Source: Streptomyces sp. IMTB 2501
GTDB taxonomy: Bacteria > Actinomycetota > Actinomycetes > Streptomycetales > Streptomycetaceae
DNA: 64,000 nucleotides
Assembly: GCF_001953885.1 (NCBI RefSeq)
Contig: NZ_MQUS01000006.1
Location: forward strand, 248,001-312,000
Reading direction: 5' to 3'
Shown: one piece after another, positions 45,363 to 53,688 of the stretch
Layout: every line of letters starts with the position of its first letter
How positions within the stretch are numbered: the stretch's first letter is position 1
Notes under the pieces: generated by a model
The model's input: the letters and a program-made list of their open reading frames with translations, nothing else
Databases searched by the model: none
Told to the model about the DNA's origin: nothing
Translations under genes and position numbers: made by a program

Positions 45363-45387
<25 letters not shown>
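43711..45387 (+). CDS. DUF5691-family protein
   Basis: 558 residues, mostly helical with HEAT-like features ([20 protein letters not shown], then [20 protein letters not shown]). It begins [19 protein letters not shown], which I associate with DUF5691. No catalytic motif is visible; it may be a scaffold. The ATG follows GGGAAGGGAAC, 70 bp after the SWIM stop. The last 25 bases overlap the end of the convergent icmB-like gene. DUF5691, SWIM, MoxR, DUF5682 and VWA genes form a recurrent set, as I recall. Confidence 0.82.
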
Positions 45388-45785
<398 letters not shown>

Positions 45786-45807
45786 CACTGCCTCCATCAA
45801 ACGACCC

Positions 45808-45825
45808 CGGAAGCGATCGCTTCCG
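45808..45825. promoter_or_regulatory. 18-bp perfect palindrome CGGAAGCGATCGCTTCCG upstream of icmB
   Basis: Every base is symmetric across 18 bp. It lies 23 bp upstream of the icmB start, in the promoter or leader. Symmetry and position suggest a repressor operator, for example for an acyl-CoA-responsive TetR or GntR protein. No regulator gene is adjacent. Confidence 0.65.
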
Positions 45826-46008
45826 TCCGTAACGACAAGTACCGCACTTTTGGCGCGTCCCGCCACCGCCGCGAAGTGAACGAACGTTATCTCCAGCATC
45901 CCGCAACCGGCAGTTTTACGGTGCGCAGCGAGGGGGAAATCACATGATGGGACATGAGGGCACACGGGGGATCGAGCCGTCCTCGGGTGTGCCGACTGGA
46001 GGTCGGCC

Positions 46009-46860
46009 ATGAAGGTCACCGGGGTACTGCCGCTCTTCCTCCCGTTCTGCCGTCGGCTGTGGCCCGGCAGACTGACCGGACTGTCCGTTGCGCTGCTGAA
46101 GGCGACCGCCCTCGAAGCCGCGATCCTGGCCGGCCATCTCCTGCTGTATCCGACCGGACTCACCCAGGAGCGCCACTCCCTCGCGCCGGCCCCCCAGGGC
46201 GGCACCGCCCAGCTGCCGGTCCGCTCCGGCCCGCCGGTGGTGCTGCTGCACGGTTTCATCGACAACCGTTCGGTGTTCGTGTTACTGCGCCGCAACCTCG
46301 CCCAGCACGGCGGGCAGCGCGTCATATCGCTCAACTACTCCCCGCTGACCTGCGACATCCGCGCCGCCGCCGAGTTGCTCGGCCGGCACATCGAGGAGAT
46401 CTGCGAGCGCACCGGCAGCGACCGGGTCGACATCGTGGGGCACAGCCTCGGCGGGCTGATCGCCCGCTATTACGTGCAGCGCCAGGGCGGCGACCTGCGG
46501 GTGCGCACGCTCGTCACGCTGGGTACGCCGCACTCCGGTACCAGCGCGGCACCGCTGGCCAACGCCCATCCGATCGTGCGCCAGATGCGGCCCGGTTCGG
46601 GGGTGATCGAGGAGCTGAACCGGCCCGCGCCCGGCTGTCGTACGCGGTTCGTCAGCTTCTGGAGCGACCTGGACGCCGTGATGGTGCCGCTGGAGACGGC
46701 CTGCCTGGAGCACCCCGATCTCGACGCGCAGAACGTGCGGGTCACCGGCATCGGACATCTCGCCCTGCCCGTCCACCCCGCGGTGGCGGCCGGGATACGC
46801 GAGGCTCTCGACGCCGCGCGCCACGGGGATCGGACGGCCGGCGGTCTGACGGTAGCGTGA
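46009..46860 (+). CDS. Alpha/beta-hydrolase lipase/esterase with a TTA codon
   Basis: 283 residues. A hydrophobic N terminus (about 15-50) acts as a signal or membrane anchor. The lipase fold follows with [17 protein letters not shown] as oxyanion region, the nucleophile elbow [15 protein letters not shown] (Ser146), the acidic residue near [10 protein letters not shown] and His in [11 protein letters not shown]. It resembles LipA/EstA-type triacylglycerol lipases. Codon 92 (46282-46284, Leu in VFVLLRR) is TTA, so bldA-dependent translation is likely. Divergent from icmB. Confidence 0.86.
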   Translation: MKVTGVLPLFLPFCRRLWPGRLTGLSVALLKATALEAAILAGHLLLYPTGLTQERHSLAPAPQGGTAQLPVRSGPPVVLLHGFIDNRSVFVLLRRNLAQHGGQRVISLNYSPLTCDIRAAAELLGRHIEEICERTGSDRVDIVGHSLGGLIARYYVQRQGGDLRVRTLVTLGTPHSGTSAAPLANAHPIVRQMRPGSGVIEELNRPAPGCRTRFVSFWSDLDAVMVPLETACLEHPDLDAQNVRVTGIGHLALPVHPAVAAGIREALDAARHGDRTAGGLTVA

Positions 46861-46983
46861 CGTACAGGTGACGAACAGCCGTCACACATCGAACGCCAAT
46901 CGAACTCTCGGCCAAACTCGTGTCCGGCACCCCCGAAACACCGCCGAATGCCCGTTTCCCCTCAACGCGAAACCAGCTGAAGA

Positions 46984-47013
46984 TTGTCGCGCCCAGGTAC
47001 CGGCGGGTACAGT
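46984..47013 (+). promoter_or_regulatory. Candidate promoter of the M23 peptidase gene
   Basis: TTGTCG (46984-46989) and TACAGT (47008-47013) with an 18-bp spacer fit a vegetative-type promoter, giving a leader of about 42 bases before the GTG at 47062. Confidence 0.5.
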
Positions 47014-47061
47014 CGCCGCACTGCTCTGGCAGCCCCTGTTGTCGAGGCGAAAGAGAAGTTG

Positions 47062-48552
47062 GTGAACGACCGTCACCCGTCGGGGATCATGACGACCCCG
47101 GCCCGGGCTTCCGACGCCTCCGCCGCGCACTACGCGCCGTACGGAAGCCATGAAGCCCCCTACGGTGACCTCACCACATACGGCGGCTACGGCACCACCG
47201 GTTTTCCGGACAGCACCGGCTCTTTCTCCACCGATCCGCTCTTCGGCAGCCTGCCCGGCCAGCAGGACACCGGCGTGTACGACACCACGCAGTGGCAGAC
47301 CGGCCCGACCCCGCACTACGACCCGTACGCGGCCCACCATGCCACCTACGGCTCCGGCGTCCACGACACGACCGCCTGGACGGTCCCCGCCCAGGCGACG
47401 GGCAATGACATCAGCGGCCAGTGGGACGCGACCGCGTGGCTGCAGCCCGACCAGTCCGGTGTCGCCGAGCCGACCCAGCAGTGGGAGTGGGGCACCCAGA
47501 CCTTCGAGTCGGGCACGTACGACGCCACGCAGTGGAACTCGGGTGGCCAGGCCGTGCCCGCGCAGGCTGCCGAACCGTTCGGCCAGTACCCCACCGGCGC
47601 CTTCGCGCAGGTGCCGTACGAGCAGCAGGTGCCGTACGAGGACCATGCGCTGTACGCGGACGGGACGTCGTACGAGGACAGCGTCTTCGGTGAACAGCCG
47701 TCCGGGGACGACGAGTCGGGTGCCACGGGCCTACTGCCCGCCGCGACCGATCTGCTGGACGACCAGGAAGAGGCCGCTCCGGCTCCGGCGGGCCGCGCCG
47801 GCTCGCGCGGTGCCGCGCGTTCCCGCCGTCGTACGCCCGCCAAGCGCTCCGCGCTGCTGACCGTCGCCGTGCCCTCGGCCTGTGTGATGGGGGTCGCCGG
47901 CATCGCCGCCGCCTCGGTCGGCGCTCTGACCGACGACAGCAAGGACACCACCGCCTCCGCCTCGGACGCGCAAGCGGTCAAGCCGTCCGCCGCCAACAGC
48001 AAGCTGGACTCCCAGCTCACGACCCTGTCCGCCGGCGCCGAGAACTTCGCCGACCGGGCGAGCCGCACGCAGGAGCGGCTCGACCTCAAGAACCAGCAGG
48101 CGCAGGAGAAGAAGAAGGCGGCCGCGGCGGCCGCACTCAAGGAGCGGATGCGCCCGAAGTTCGTGCTGCCGGTCACGCAGAAGGGGCTCAGCGCCTACTT
48201 CGGCCAGGCGGGCGTGAACTGGATGTCCGTGCACACGGGCATCGACTTCCCGGTCTCCTACGGCACCACGGTGATGGCCGCGACCGACGGCGTCGTCTCC
48301 ACCAAGTGGAACAGCGCCTACGGCAACATGATGATCGTGACGGAGAAGGACGGCACGGAGACCTGGTACTGCCATCTGTCCAGCTACCAGGTCTCCTCCG
48401 GTACGAGCGTCAAGGCCGGCCAGCCGATCGCCTTCTCGGGCAATTCGGGCAACTCCACAGGCCCGCACCTCCATTTCGAGGTGCGCCCCGCGGGCGGGGC
48501 GGCGATAGACCCGCTGCCGTGGCTGCGGAGCCACGGACTCGATCCGACCTGA
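47062..48552 (+). CDS. M23-family metallopeptidase (cell-wall endopeptidase)
   Basis: 496 residues. A Tyr/Gln/Asp/Thr-rich N-terminal tail of about 240 residues carries repeated DxTxW-type motifs (VYDTTQWQTGPTP, VHDTTAWTVP, TYDATQWNSG). Then come a basic stretch, one membrane segment (TVAVPSACVMGVAGIAAASV) and a coiled-coil region near 330-360. The LytM/M23 domain (about 375-496) is intact: His391 and Asp395 in HTGIDFPVSYG and His469-Leu-His471 in GPHLHFEV. It should cleave peptidoglycan cross-bridges outside the membrane. The GTG at 47062 (MNDRHPSGIM) follows AAGAGAAG. A terminator separates it from convergent pcrA. Confidence 0.9.
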   Translation: MNDRHPSGIMTTPARASDASAAHYAPYGSHEAPYGDLTTYGGYGTTGFPDSTGSFSTDPLFGSLPGQQDTGVYDTTQWQTGPTPHYDPYAAHHATYGSGVHDTTAWTVPAQATGNDISGQWDATAWLQPDQSGVAEPTQQWEWGTQTFESGTYDATQWNSGGQAVPAQAAEPFGQYPTGAFAQVPYEQQVPYEDHALYADGTSYEDSVFGEQPSGDDESGATGLLPAATDLLDDQEEAAPAPAGRAGSRGAARSRRRTPAKRSALLTVAVPSACVMGVAGIAAASVGALTDDSKDTTASASDAQAVKPSAANSKLDSQLTTLSAGAENFADRASRTQERLDLKNQQAQEKKKAAAAAALKERMRPKFVLPVTQKGLSAYFGQAGVNWMSVHTGIDFPVSYGTTVMAATDGVVSTKWNSAYGNMMIVTEKDGTETWYCHLSSYQVSSGTSVKAGQPIAFSGNSGNSTGPHLHFEVRPAGGAAIDPLPWLRSHGLDPT

Positions 48553-48556
48553 GCAT

Positions 48557-48589
48557 CAGAGGGCCCTTGCCGACGGCGAGGGCCCTCTG
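48557..48589. terminator. Bidirectional terminator between the M23 gene and pcrA
   Basis: CAGAGGGCCCT and AGGGCCCTCTG form an 11-bp perfect stem with a GC-rich 11-base loop, filling most of the 39-bp gap between two convergent stops. Confidence 0.9.
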
Positions 48590-48591
48590 CC

Positions 48592-51081
48592 TTACAGCTT
48601 CTCGACCGGCGCGTACCGCAGCAGCAGGCGCTTCGGCTTGGTGTCGCCGAAGTCGACCGTCGCCTCCGCGTTCGCTCCCGTGCCCTTCACCGCGACGACC
48701 GTGCCGAGCCCGAACTGGTCGTGGGTGACCCGGTCCCCGACGGCCAGCGCGACCACCGGCTTCTCCGCCGTGCGCCGCGTGGCGAACCCGGACGCGCCCG
48801 ACGCCGAGGAGCGCGAGCGGGTCGAGGACAGCGAGGCAGCGATCCCGGAGGCCGGTCCGGAGGACACCGGCGCCGTCGCTCCCGTCCGCTTCCACTCCAC
48901 ATGGACGGGCGGGATCTCCTCCAGGAAGCGGGAGGGCGGGTTGTACGACGGCTGGCCCCAGGCGCTGCGCATCGCCGAGCGTGTGAGGTAGAGCCGCTCT
49001 CGCGCGCGCGTGATGCCGACGTACGCCAGGCGCCGCTCCTCCTCCAGTTCCTTGGTCTGGCCGAGGGCACGCATGTGCGGGAAGACGCCGTCCTCCATGC
49101 CGGTCAGGAAGACGACCGGGAACTCCAGGCCCTTGGCGGTGTGCAGGGTCATCAGGGTGATGACGCCGGAGCCGTCCTCGTCCTCGTCGGGGATCTGGTC
49201 GGAGTCGGCGACCAGCGCGACCTTCTCCAGGAAGTCGGCCAGCGTGCCGGCCTCTCCCTCCTCGCGCTCCTGCTCGAACTCCAGGGCCACGGCGGCCAGT
49301 TCCTGGAGGTTCTCGATGCGGGTCTCGTCCTGCGGGTCGGTGGAGGCCTGCAACTCGGCCAGATAGCCGGTGCGTTCGAGCACCGCCTCCAGGACGGTGG
49401 CCGGTCCCGCGCCGGACTCGACGATCGTACGGAGGTCCTCCATCAGCGTGTTGAACCGCTTGACGGCGTTGGTGGAGCGGGCCGCCATGCCGTAGGCCTC
49501 GTCCACGCGCTTGAGCGCCTGCGGGAAGCTGATCTTCTCGCGCTGCGCGAGGGCGTCGACCATCGCCTCGGCACGCTCGCCGATGCCCCGCTTGGGGACG
49601 TTGAGGATACGGCGCAGCGGGACGGAGTCCTCGGGGTTGGCGAGGACGCGCAGGTAGGCGAGGACGTCCCGGACCTCCTTGCGCTCGTAGAAGCGGACGC
49701 CGCCGACGACCTTGTAGGGCAGGCCGACGCGGATGAAGACCTCTTCGAAGACACGGGACTGGGCGTTGGTGCGGTAGAAGACCGCGACGTCGCCCGCCTT
49801 GGCCTCGCCCGCGTCGACCAGGCGGTCTATCTCGTCGGCGACGAACTGGGCCTCGTCGTGCTCGGTGTCGGCGACGTAGCCGGTGATCCGCGCGCCCTGG
49901 CCGGCGTTGGTCCACAGGTTCTTCGGGCGGCGCGACTCGTTGCGCTCGATGACCGCATTGGCGGCGGACAGGATGGTCTGCGTGGAGCGGTAGTTCTGCT
50001 CCAGCAGGATCGTCGTCGCGTTCGGGTAGTCCTCCTCGAACTGGAGGATGTTGCGGATTGTCGCGCCGCGGAAGGCGTAGATCGACTGGTCCGCGTCACC
50101 GACGACACAGAGTTCGGCGGGCGGGATGTCGTACTCACCGGGCGGGGTGCCGGCTTCGTCGGCGCGTGCGCCGGTGCCGACCAGCTCGCGGACCAGGGCG
50201 TACTGGGCGTGGTTGGTGTCCTGGTACTCGTCGACCATGACGTGCCGGAAGCGGCGGCGGTAGTGCTCGGCGACGTCCGGGAAGGCACGCAGCAGGTTGA
50301 CCGTCGTCATGATCAGGTCGTCGAAGTCGAGTGCGTTCGCCTCGCGCAGCCGCGACTGGTAGAGCGCGTAGGCCTGGGCGAGGGTCTTCTCGAAGCCGTC
50401 GGTGGCCTGGGCGGCGAAGTCCTCCTCGTCGATCAGCTCGTTCTTCAGGTTGCTGATCTTCGCGCTGAACGACTTCGGCGGGAAGCGCTTGGGGTCGAGG
50501 TCCAGGTCCCGGCAGACCAGGGCCATCAGGCGCTTGCTGTCGGCGGCGTCGTAGATCGAGAACGACGAGGTGAAGCCGAGCTTCTTGCTCTCCCGGCGCA
50601 GGATGCGCACGCACGCGCTGTGGAAGGTCATCACCCACATCGCGTTCGCGCGCGGGCCGACGAGGTGCTCGACGCGCTCCTTCATCTCGCCGGCGGCCTT
50701 GTTGGTGAAGGTGATCGCGAGGATCTGGCCCGGGTGAACATTCCGCTCGGCGAGCAGGTGGGCGATGCGGTGGGTGAGCACACGGGTCTTGCCGGAGCCG
50801 GCGCCGGCGACGATGAGCAGCGGGGAGCCGGCGTGCACGACCGCGGCGCGCTGGTTCTCGTTCAGCCCCTCCAGGAGGGCCGCCGGGTCGATCGCGGGAC
50901 GGGGGGCGCCGTCGCGGTAGTAGGCGTCCCGGTCCGGCGGCACGTCGAACTTCCCGCCGAACAGATCGTCCGGAAGCGGCTCCGGAGCGTGATCGTCCTC
51001 GGGCGGTGGCGGGTGCTCCTCCTCGCGCCCACGAGGGGCCTGGAGGTCCGCCAGGAAGCTGTCGTCAAAGAGGCTGCTCAT
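48592..51081 (-). CDS. pcrA: UvrD/PcrA-type ATP-dependent DNA helicase
   Basis: 829 residues, superfamily 1 3'-5' helicase for repair and replication. Motifs: Q-motif LNENQRAAV, Walker A GAGSGKTRVLTHRI near residue 92, Ia ITFTNKAAGEMKERV, II VDEYQDTN, III GDADQSIYAFRGA, IV QNYRSTQ, V TLHTAKGLEFPVVFL and VI VGITRARERLYL. The C terminus has the Tudor-like DRVTHDQFGLGTVVAVKG of PcrA. The ATG at 51081 directly follows CGGAGAGCG. The promoter matches the LexA-independent DNA-damage consensus. The acidic N-terminal extension of about 75 residues is common in actinomycetes. Confidence 0.95.
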   Translation of the reverse strand: MSSLFDDSFLADLQAPRGREEEHPPPPEDDHAPEPLPDDLFGGKFDVPPDRDAYYRDGAPRPAIDPAALLEGLNENQRAAVVHAGSPLLIVAGAGSGKTRVLTHRIAHLLAERNVHPGQILAITFTNKAAGEMKERVEHLVGPRANAMWVMTFHSACVRILRRESKKLGFTSSFSIYDAADSKRLMALVCRDLDLDPKRFPPKSFSAKISNLKNELIDEEDFAAQATDGFEKTLAQAYALYQSRLREANALDFDDLIMTTVNLLRAFPDVAEHYRRRFRHVMVDEYQDTNHAQYALVRELVGTGARADEAGTPPGEYDIPPAELCVVGDADQSIYAFRGATIRNILQFEEDYPNATTILLEQNYRSTQTILSAANAVIERNESRRPKNLWTNAGQGARITGYVADTEHDEAQFVADEIDRLVDAGEAKAGDVAVFYRTNAQSRVFEEVFIRVGLPYKVVGGVRFYERKEVRDVLAYLRVLANPEDSVPLRRILNVPKRGIGERAEAMVDALAQREKISFPQALKRVDEAYGMAARSTNAVKRFNTLMEDLRTIVESGAGPATVLEAVLERTGYLAELQASTDPQDETRIENLQELAAVALEFEQEREEGEAGTLADFLEKVALVADSDQIPDEDEDGSGVITLMTLHTAKGLEFPVVFLTGMEDGVFPHMRALGQTKELEEERRLAYVGITRARERLYLTRSAMRSAWGQPSYNPPSRFLEEIPPVHVEWKRTGATAPVSSGPASGIAASLSSTRSRSSASGASGFATRRTAEKPVVALAVGDRVTHDQFGLGTVVAVKGTGANAEATVDFGDTKPKRLLLRYAPVEKL

Positions 51082-51090
51082 CGCTCTCCG

Positions 51091-51113
51091 AGTCTAGGGC
51101 GCCCCACCGACAA
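51091..51113 (-). promoter_or_regulatory. RecA-NDp/PafBC-type promoter of pcrA
   Basis: On the minus strand TTGTCGGTGG (51113-51104), seven bases, then TAGACT (51096-51091). It exactly fits TTGTCRGTGG and TAnnnT. The ATG is nine bases further, so the leader is very short or absent. This is the best match to the mycobacterial DNA-damage motif in the window and supports the same reading upstream of the MoxR and SWIM genes. Confidence 0.8.
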
Positions 51114-51269
51114 CCGGTCGCCGTCCCCGGAACATGGCCGGGTTTCGAGGAGGGTCGGTCCTCGCGTCCGAAGGGCCGCCCTCCGCTTACGCTGCGGAAC
51201 CACCCCATGACACAGCTGCGAAACTCGCGTCAGGTCACGAAAATGTATCGGACATATCGCGCACCAACC

Positions 51270-51299
51270 TTCACAGGAGTCACACGAGTTGGCTAGCGT
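51270..51299 (+). promoter_or_regulatory. Candidate promoter of the first NlpC/P60 gene
   Basis: TTCACA (51270-51275) and TAGCGT (51294-51299) with an 18-bp spacer, about 80 bases before the first conserved block of the riboswitch. The same -10 and spacer length occur before the second NlpC/P60 gene. Confidence 0.5.
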
Positions 51300-51377
51300 G
51301 CGTCCGGGCCGTACGACCCCTACCGGCGAGCCTCGCCGGGCCGCACGGCCTCCGCCGAGTCCGGCGTGCCCGCGTGG

Positions 51378-51508
51378 CGCCCGGAGCCGGGGACCCACCG
51401 ATCCCGGGGTGAATCGGCCGACTCCCGCCCGGGACGACGCCGTAGGGCAACCCTTCCGAACCACCGCCCGAACCCGACAGCTAACCCGGTAGGCGGCCCA
51501 CTGGAAGG
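51378..51508 (+). promoter_or_regulatory. ydaO-type c-di-AMP riboswitch upstream of an NlpC/P60 hydrolase
   Basis: The leader has GGAGCCGGGGACCCACCGAT, CCCGGGGTGAATCGGCC, TAGGGCAACCCTTCC, and the hallmark CCCGAACCCGACAGCTAACC followed by CGGTAGGCGG and GGAAGGA. These blocks, in this order, define the ydaO/yuaA c-di-AMP riboswitch, which in actinomycetes sits before cell-wall hydrolase genes and usually switches them off when c-di-AMP is high. The start coordinate is approximate. The ribosome-binding site lies in a GGAGGCGCCTCC palindrome (51507-51518) just after the aptamer. Confidence 0.9.
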
Positions 51509-51519
51509 AGGCGCCTCCC

Positions 51520-52722
51520 TTGGCGTCGCATCGCAAGCCACGCCCCGGCGGGACCATCGGGGCGGGCCTCCGCACCCCCGCTCTCGCCACCGCCGCCCTC
51601 ACCTCCATGGCCGTGCTCTCGCAGACCGCCGAGGCCGCTCCGGGAACCGATCACACCAAGCCGAGCATGGAGGAGGTCGAGAAGAAGGTCGACGACCTCT
51701 ACCGGCAGGCGGAGTCGGCCACCGAGAAGTACGACGCGGCCAAGGAGCGCGCCGGCAAACAGCGCGGGCGCGTCGACGCCCTCCGCAACGAGGTCGCGCG
51801 GCGCACCGACCGCCTCAACAAGGCCCGCGAGGAACTGGGTTCCTTCGCCGCGGCCCAGTACCGCTCGGGCGTGGCCGCACCCCCCACGGCCACTTTCCTG
51901 CTCGCGGACAACCCGCAGGACTACTTCGACGAGAGCCAGCTGATGAACCGGCTGACCTCGCGGGAGAAGAGCGCGGTCGACGCCTACATAGGCGAGCAGG
52001 CCGCGACCATGAAGGAACGGCGGGACGCCGCGGAGAGCCTGCAGACTCTGACCAGTTCGCAGCACGACCTGCAGACCGCCAAGTCCACCGTCCAGAAGAA
52101 GCTCGCCTCCGCACGCGAGCTGCTGTCGCAGCTGACGGCCCAGGAGAAGGCGCGGCTGGCCGAGATCGAGCGGAAGCAGCAGGAGGAGGCGGCGCGCAAG
52201 GCGGCCGAGCTGGCGAAGCAGCAGGCGGAGCAGCAGCAGGCGGCCGGCTCGTCGTCGTCCTCGTCCACGGGATCCGGATCCGGGTCTGCTTCTGGTTCCG
52301 GTTCTGGTTCCGGTTCGTCGACGGGCTCCGGCTCGGGCGGCTCCTCGACGTCCGGCTCGTACGACACGAAGGCCGAGAAGGCGATCGCCTTCGCCCGTTC
52401 GCAGATCGGCAAGCCGTATGTGTGGGGCGCCACCGGGCCGGACTCCTACGACTGCTCGGGTCTCAGCCAGGCCGCCTGGAGGGCCGCCGGCGTCACGCTT
52501 CCGCGCACCACGTACGACCAGGTCAACGCCGGCACCACGGTCTCGCTGGCCAATGCGCGGCCGGGCGACCTGGTCTTCTTCTACGACGACATCAGCCACG
52601 TCGGCATCTACATAGGCAACGGCATGATGATCCACGCTCCGAAGCCGGGCGCGTACGTCCGCGAGGAGTCGATCTACTACGGCGGCGAATCGATCATCCA
52701 CAGCGTGGTCCGACCGGGCTGA
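51520..52722 (+). CDS. Secreted NlpC/P60 peptidoglycan endopeptidase, riboswitch-controlled
   Basis: 400 residues, RipA-like layout. A signal peptide (to about residue 40) ends near TAEAAPG. Two long coiled-coil regions (about 48-100 and 150-245) follow, then a Ser/Gly linker (about 246-285), then the NlpC/P60 domain (about 285-400). The catalytic residues are Cys312 in DCSGLSQAAW, His360 in SHVGIYIGNG and His372 in MIHAPKPG. The TTG at 51520 has GGAGG eight bases upstream. It cleaves D-Glu-mDAP (or LL-DAP) bonds in stem peptides. The coiled coil probably keeps the enzyme inactive until released. Paralogue of 53761-54825. Confidence 0.93.
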   Translation: MASHRKPRPGGTIGAGLRTPALATAALTSMAVLSQTAEAAPGTDHTKPSMEEVEKKVDDLYRQAESATEKYDAAKERAGKQRGRVDALRNEVARRTDRLNKAREELGSFAAAQYRSGVAAPPTATFLLADNPQDYFDESQLMNRLTSREKSAVDAYIGEQAATMKERRDAAESLQTLTSSQHDLQTAKSTVQKKLASARELLSQLTAQEKARLAEIERKQQEEAARKAAELAKQQAEQQQAAGSSSSSSTGSGSGSASGSGSGSGSSTGSGSGGSSTSGSYDTKAEKAIAFARSQIGKPYVWGATGPDSYDCSGLSQAAWRAAGVTLPRTTYDQVNAGTTVSLANARPGDLVFFYDDISHVGIYIGNGMMIHAPKPGAYVREESIYYGGESIIHSVVRPG

Positions 52723-52761
52723 CCGTCGCCGGGCCCGGGGTACGTCCCGGCCTTTCACGCT

Positions 52762-52833
52762 CCACGCGCGCGTGCTGCGTTTTCCTACGCCCACGCGCGC
52801 GTGCCGGTGTTTTTGCGCCCCACGCGCGCGTGC
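52762..52833. repeat. Three palindromic CCACGCGCGCGTGC units with a 29-bp period
   Basis: Identical 14-mers at 52762-52775, 52791-52804 and 52820-52833 are separated by 15-base spacers of different sequence, two of which contain a T-run. Each unit holds the 12-bp palindrome CACGCGCGCGTG. It lies 40 bp after the stop of the first NlpC/P60 gene and may be a multi-hairpin terminator or a protein-binding array. Confidence 0.85.
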
Positions 52834-52999
52834 CCTTCCCGGGCAGGCATCCCTCGGCTCCCTGGCATCAACGCATGCCCGGCATCTCAGGGCTGCGCGC
52901 GTGGTCGGCGGACCGGCTTCCCGCAGCCGGGGCCGCCGTGCTGGCGACCGGCGTCCTGGCGGTGGGCCTGCATCTGCCGGTGGCGGGGACGGATGACCG

Positions 53000-53353
53000 T
53001 CAGGTCCACAGCACGGCGATGAAGATGTTCGCCGCGGTCAGCAGGCCGACCGTCCCGAACGCGCCCTTGTCGATCTTCTCCTCGTCGCGCTTCACATAGA
53101 CCAGCCCGAGGATCACGATCAGCAGCGCCAGCTTGACGCCGATCTTGAACGTGTTGACGTGGTGGTGGTCGGCCTGGTTGAGCCCGACCAGGGCCACGCC
53201 GGTGACCAGCATGGTCAGCGCGCCGTGCAGCATCCCGGGCACGAACCGGGCCGTGCCCTGGCCCATCGCCTTCATCTGGGTGAGGAAACCGCCGAGCAGC
53301 GCGGCGATGCCGATGATGTGCAGGCCGACGAAGAGATGGATGAGTACGTCCAT
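53000..53353 (-). CDS. Small integral membrane protein
   Basis: 117 residues with four hydrophobic segments (VLIHLFVGLHIIGIAALLGG, MLHGALTMLVTGVALVGL, GVKLALLIVILGLVYVKR and GTVGLLTAANIFIAVLW) and His residues in HHHVNTF between them. It resembles the small membrane proteins that follow NlpC/P60 genes in Streptomyces. A heme or quinone role is possible from the membrane His residues but unsupported. The ATG at 53353 (MDVLIHLFVG) is the best start; the upstream frame is not protein-like. Minus strand, between the two NlpC/P60 genes. Confidence 0.75.
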   Translation of the reverse strand: MDVLIHLFVGLHIIGIAALLGGFLTQMKAMGQGTARFVPGMLHGALTMLVTGVALVGLNQADHHHVNTFKIGVKLALLIVILGLVYVKRDEEKIDKGAFGTVGLLTAANIFIAVLWT

Positions 53354-53433
53354 GGGGCCGGAGCCTAACCAGAGGCCCACGTGCCTCGTGTCACCGGGCC
53401 CGGCACAGAGCGCGACGATCTTACGCCGCGACT

Positions 53434-53445
53434 CGCATATATGCG
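53434..53445. promoter_or_regulatory. AT-centred palindrome CGCATATATGCG
   Basis: Perfect 12-bp palindrome about 85 bp upstream of the small membrane-protein gene, in a genome where ATATAT is rare. It could be an operator or contain a -10 element. Confidence 0.4.
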
Positions 53446-53533
53446 CCCCATAGCATCCCACGCTTCCCGCCCGGCACGCTTTGCGCGCTTCGGTCACCAC
53501 GCTGTGTGAAGACGACGACTCCAGGACGACGGC

Positions 53534-53553
53534 ACGGTCACATACGGTCACAT
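53534..53553 (+). repeat. Perfect tandem repeat ACGGTCACAT x2
   Basis: The two 10-bp copies are directly adjacent, in register with one helical turn, about 40-60 bp upstream of the -35 of the second NlpC/P60 gene. This is a typical layout for an activator site. Confidence 0.6.
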
Positions 53554-53586
53554 CCCGGTCTGTCGGGGCCAGTTCCGTACACTCCG

Positions 53587-53616
53587 TTACCTGCTCGTCA
53601 CAGGCGGGCCTAGCGT
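53587..53616 (+). promoter_or_regulatory. Candidate promoter of the second NlpC/P60 gene
   Basis: TTACCT (53587-53592) and TAGCGT (53611-53616) with an 18-bp spacer. The -10 and spacing equal those before the first NlpC/P60 gene. Confidence 0.45.
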
Positions 53617-53688
53617 CCTCCCCCAGGTGACCGGCTCCCCACCGCCGCCCGGGCCAGGGGCGGCAGTCGGCCACCACCGCCGAGAAAG

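Noticed and set aside
46861..47061. Possible c-di-AMP riboswitch before the M23 peptidase gene
   Set aside because: The conserved ydaO blocks, such as CAGCTAACC, are absent; only an ordinary promoter is seen.
52762..52833. Repeat-spacer array resembling a CRISPR
   Set aside because: Only three units, 15-base spacers, a palindromic 14-base repeat and no cas genes.
52875..52999. Short hydrophobic frame MPGISGLRAWSADRL…VLATGVLAVGLHL
   Set aside because: It has no ribosome-binding site, runs into the antisense end of the small membrane-protein gene and shows no family; a gene fragment is possible but unsupported.
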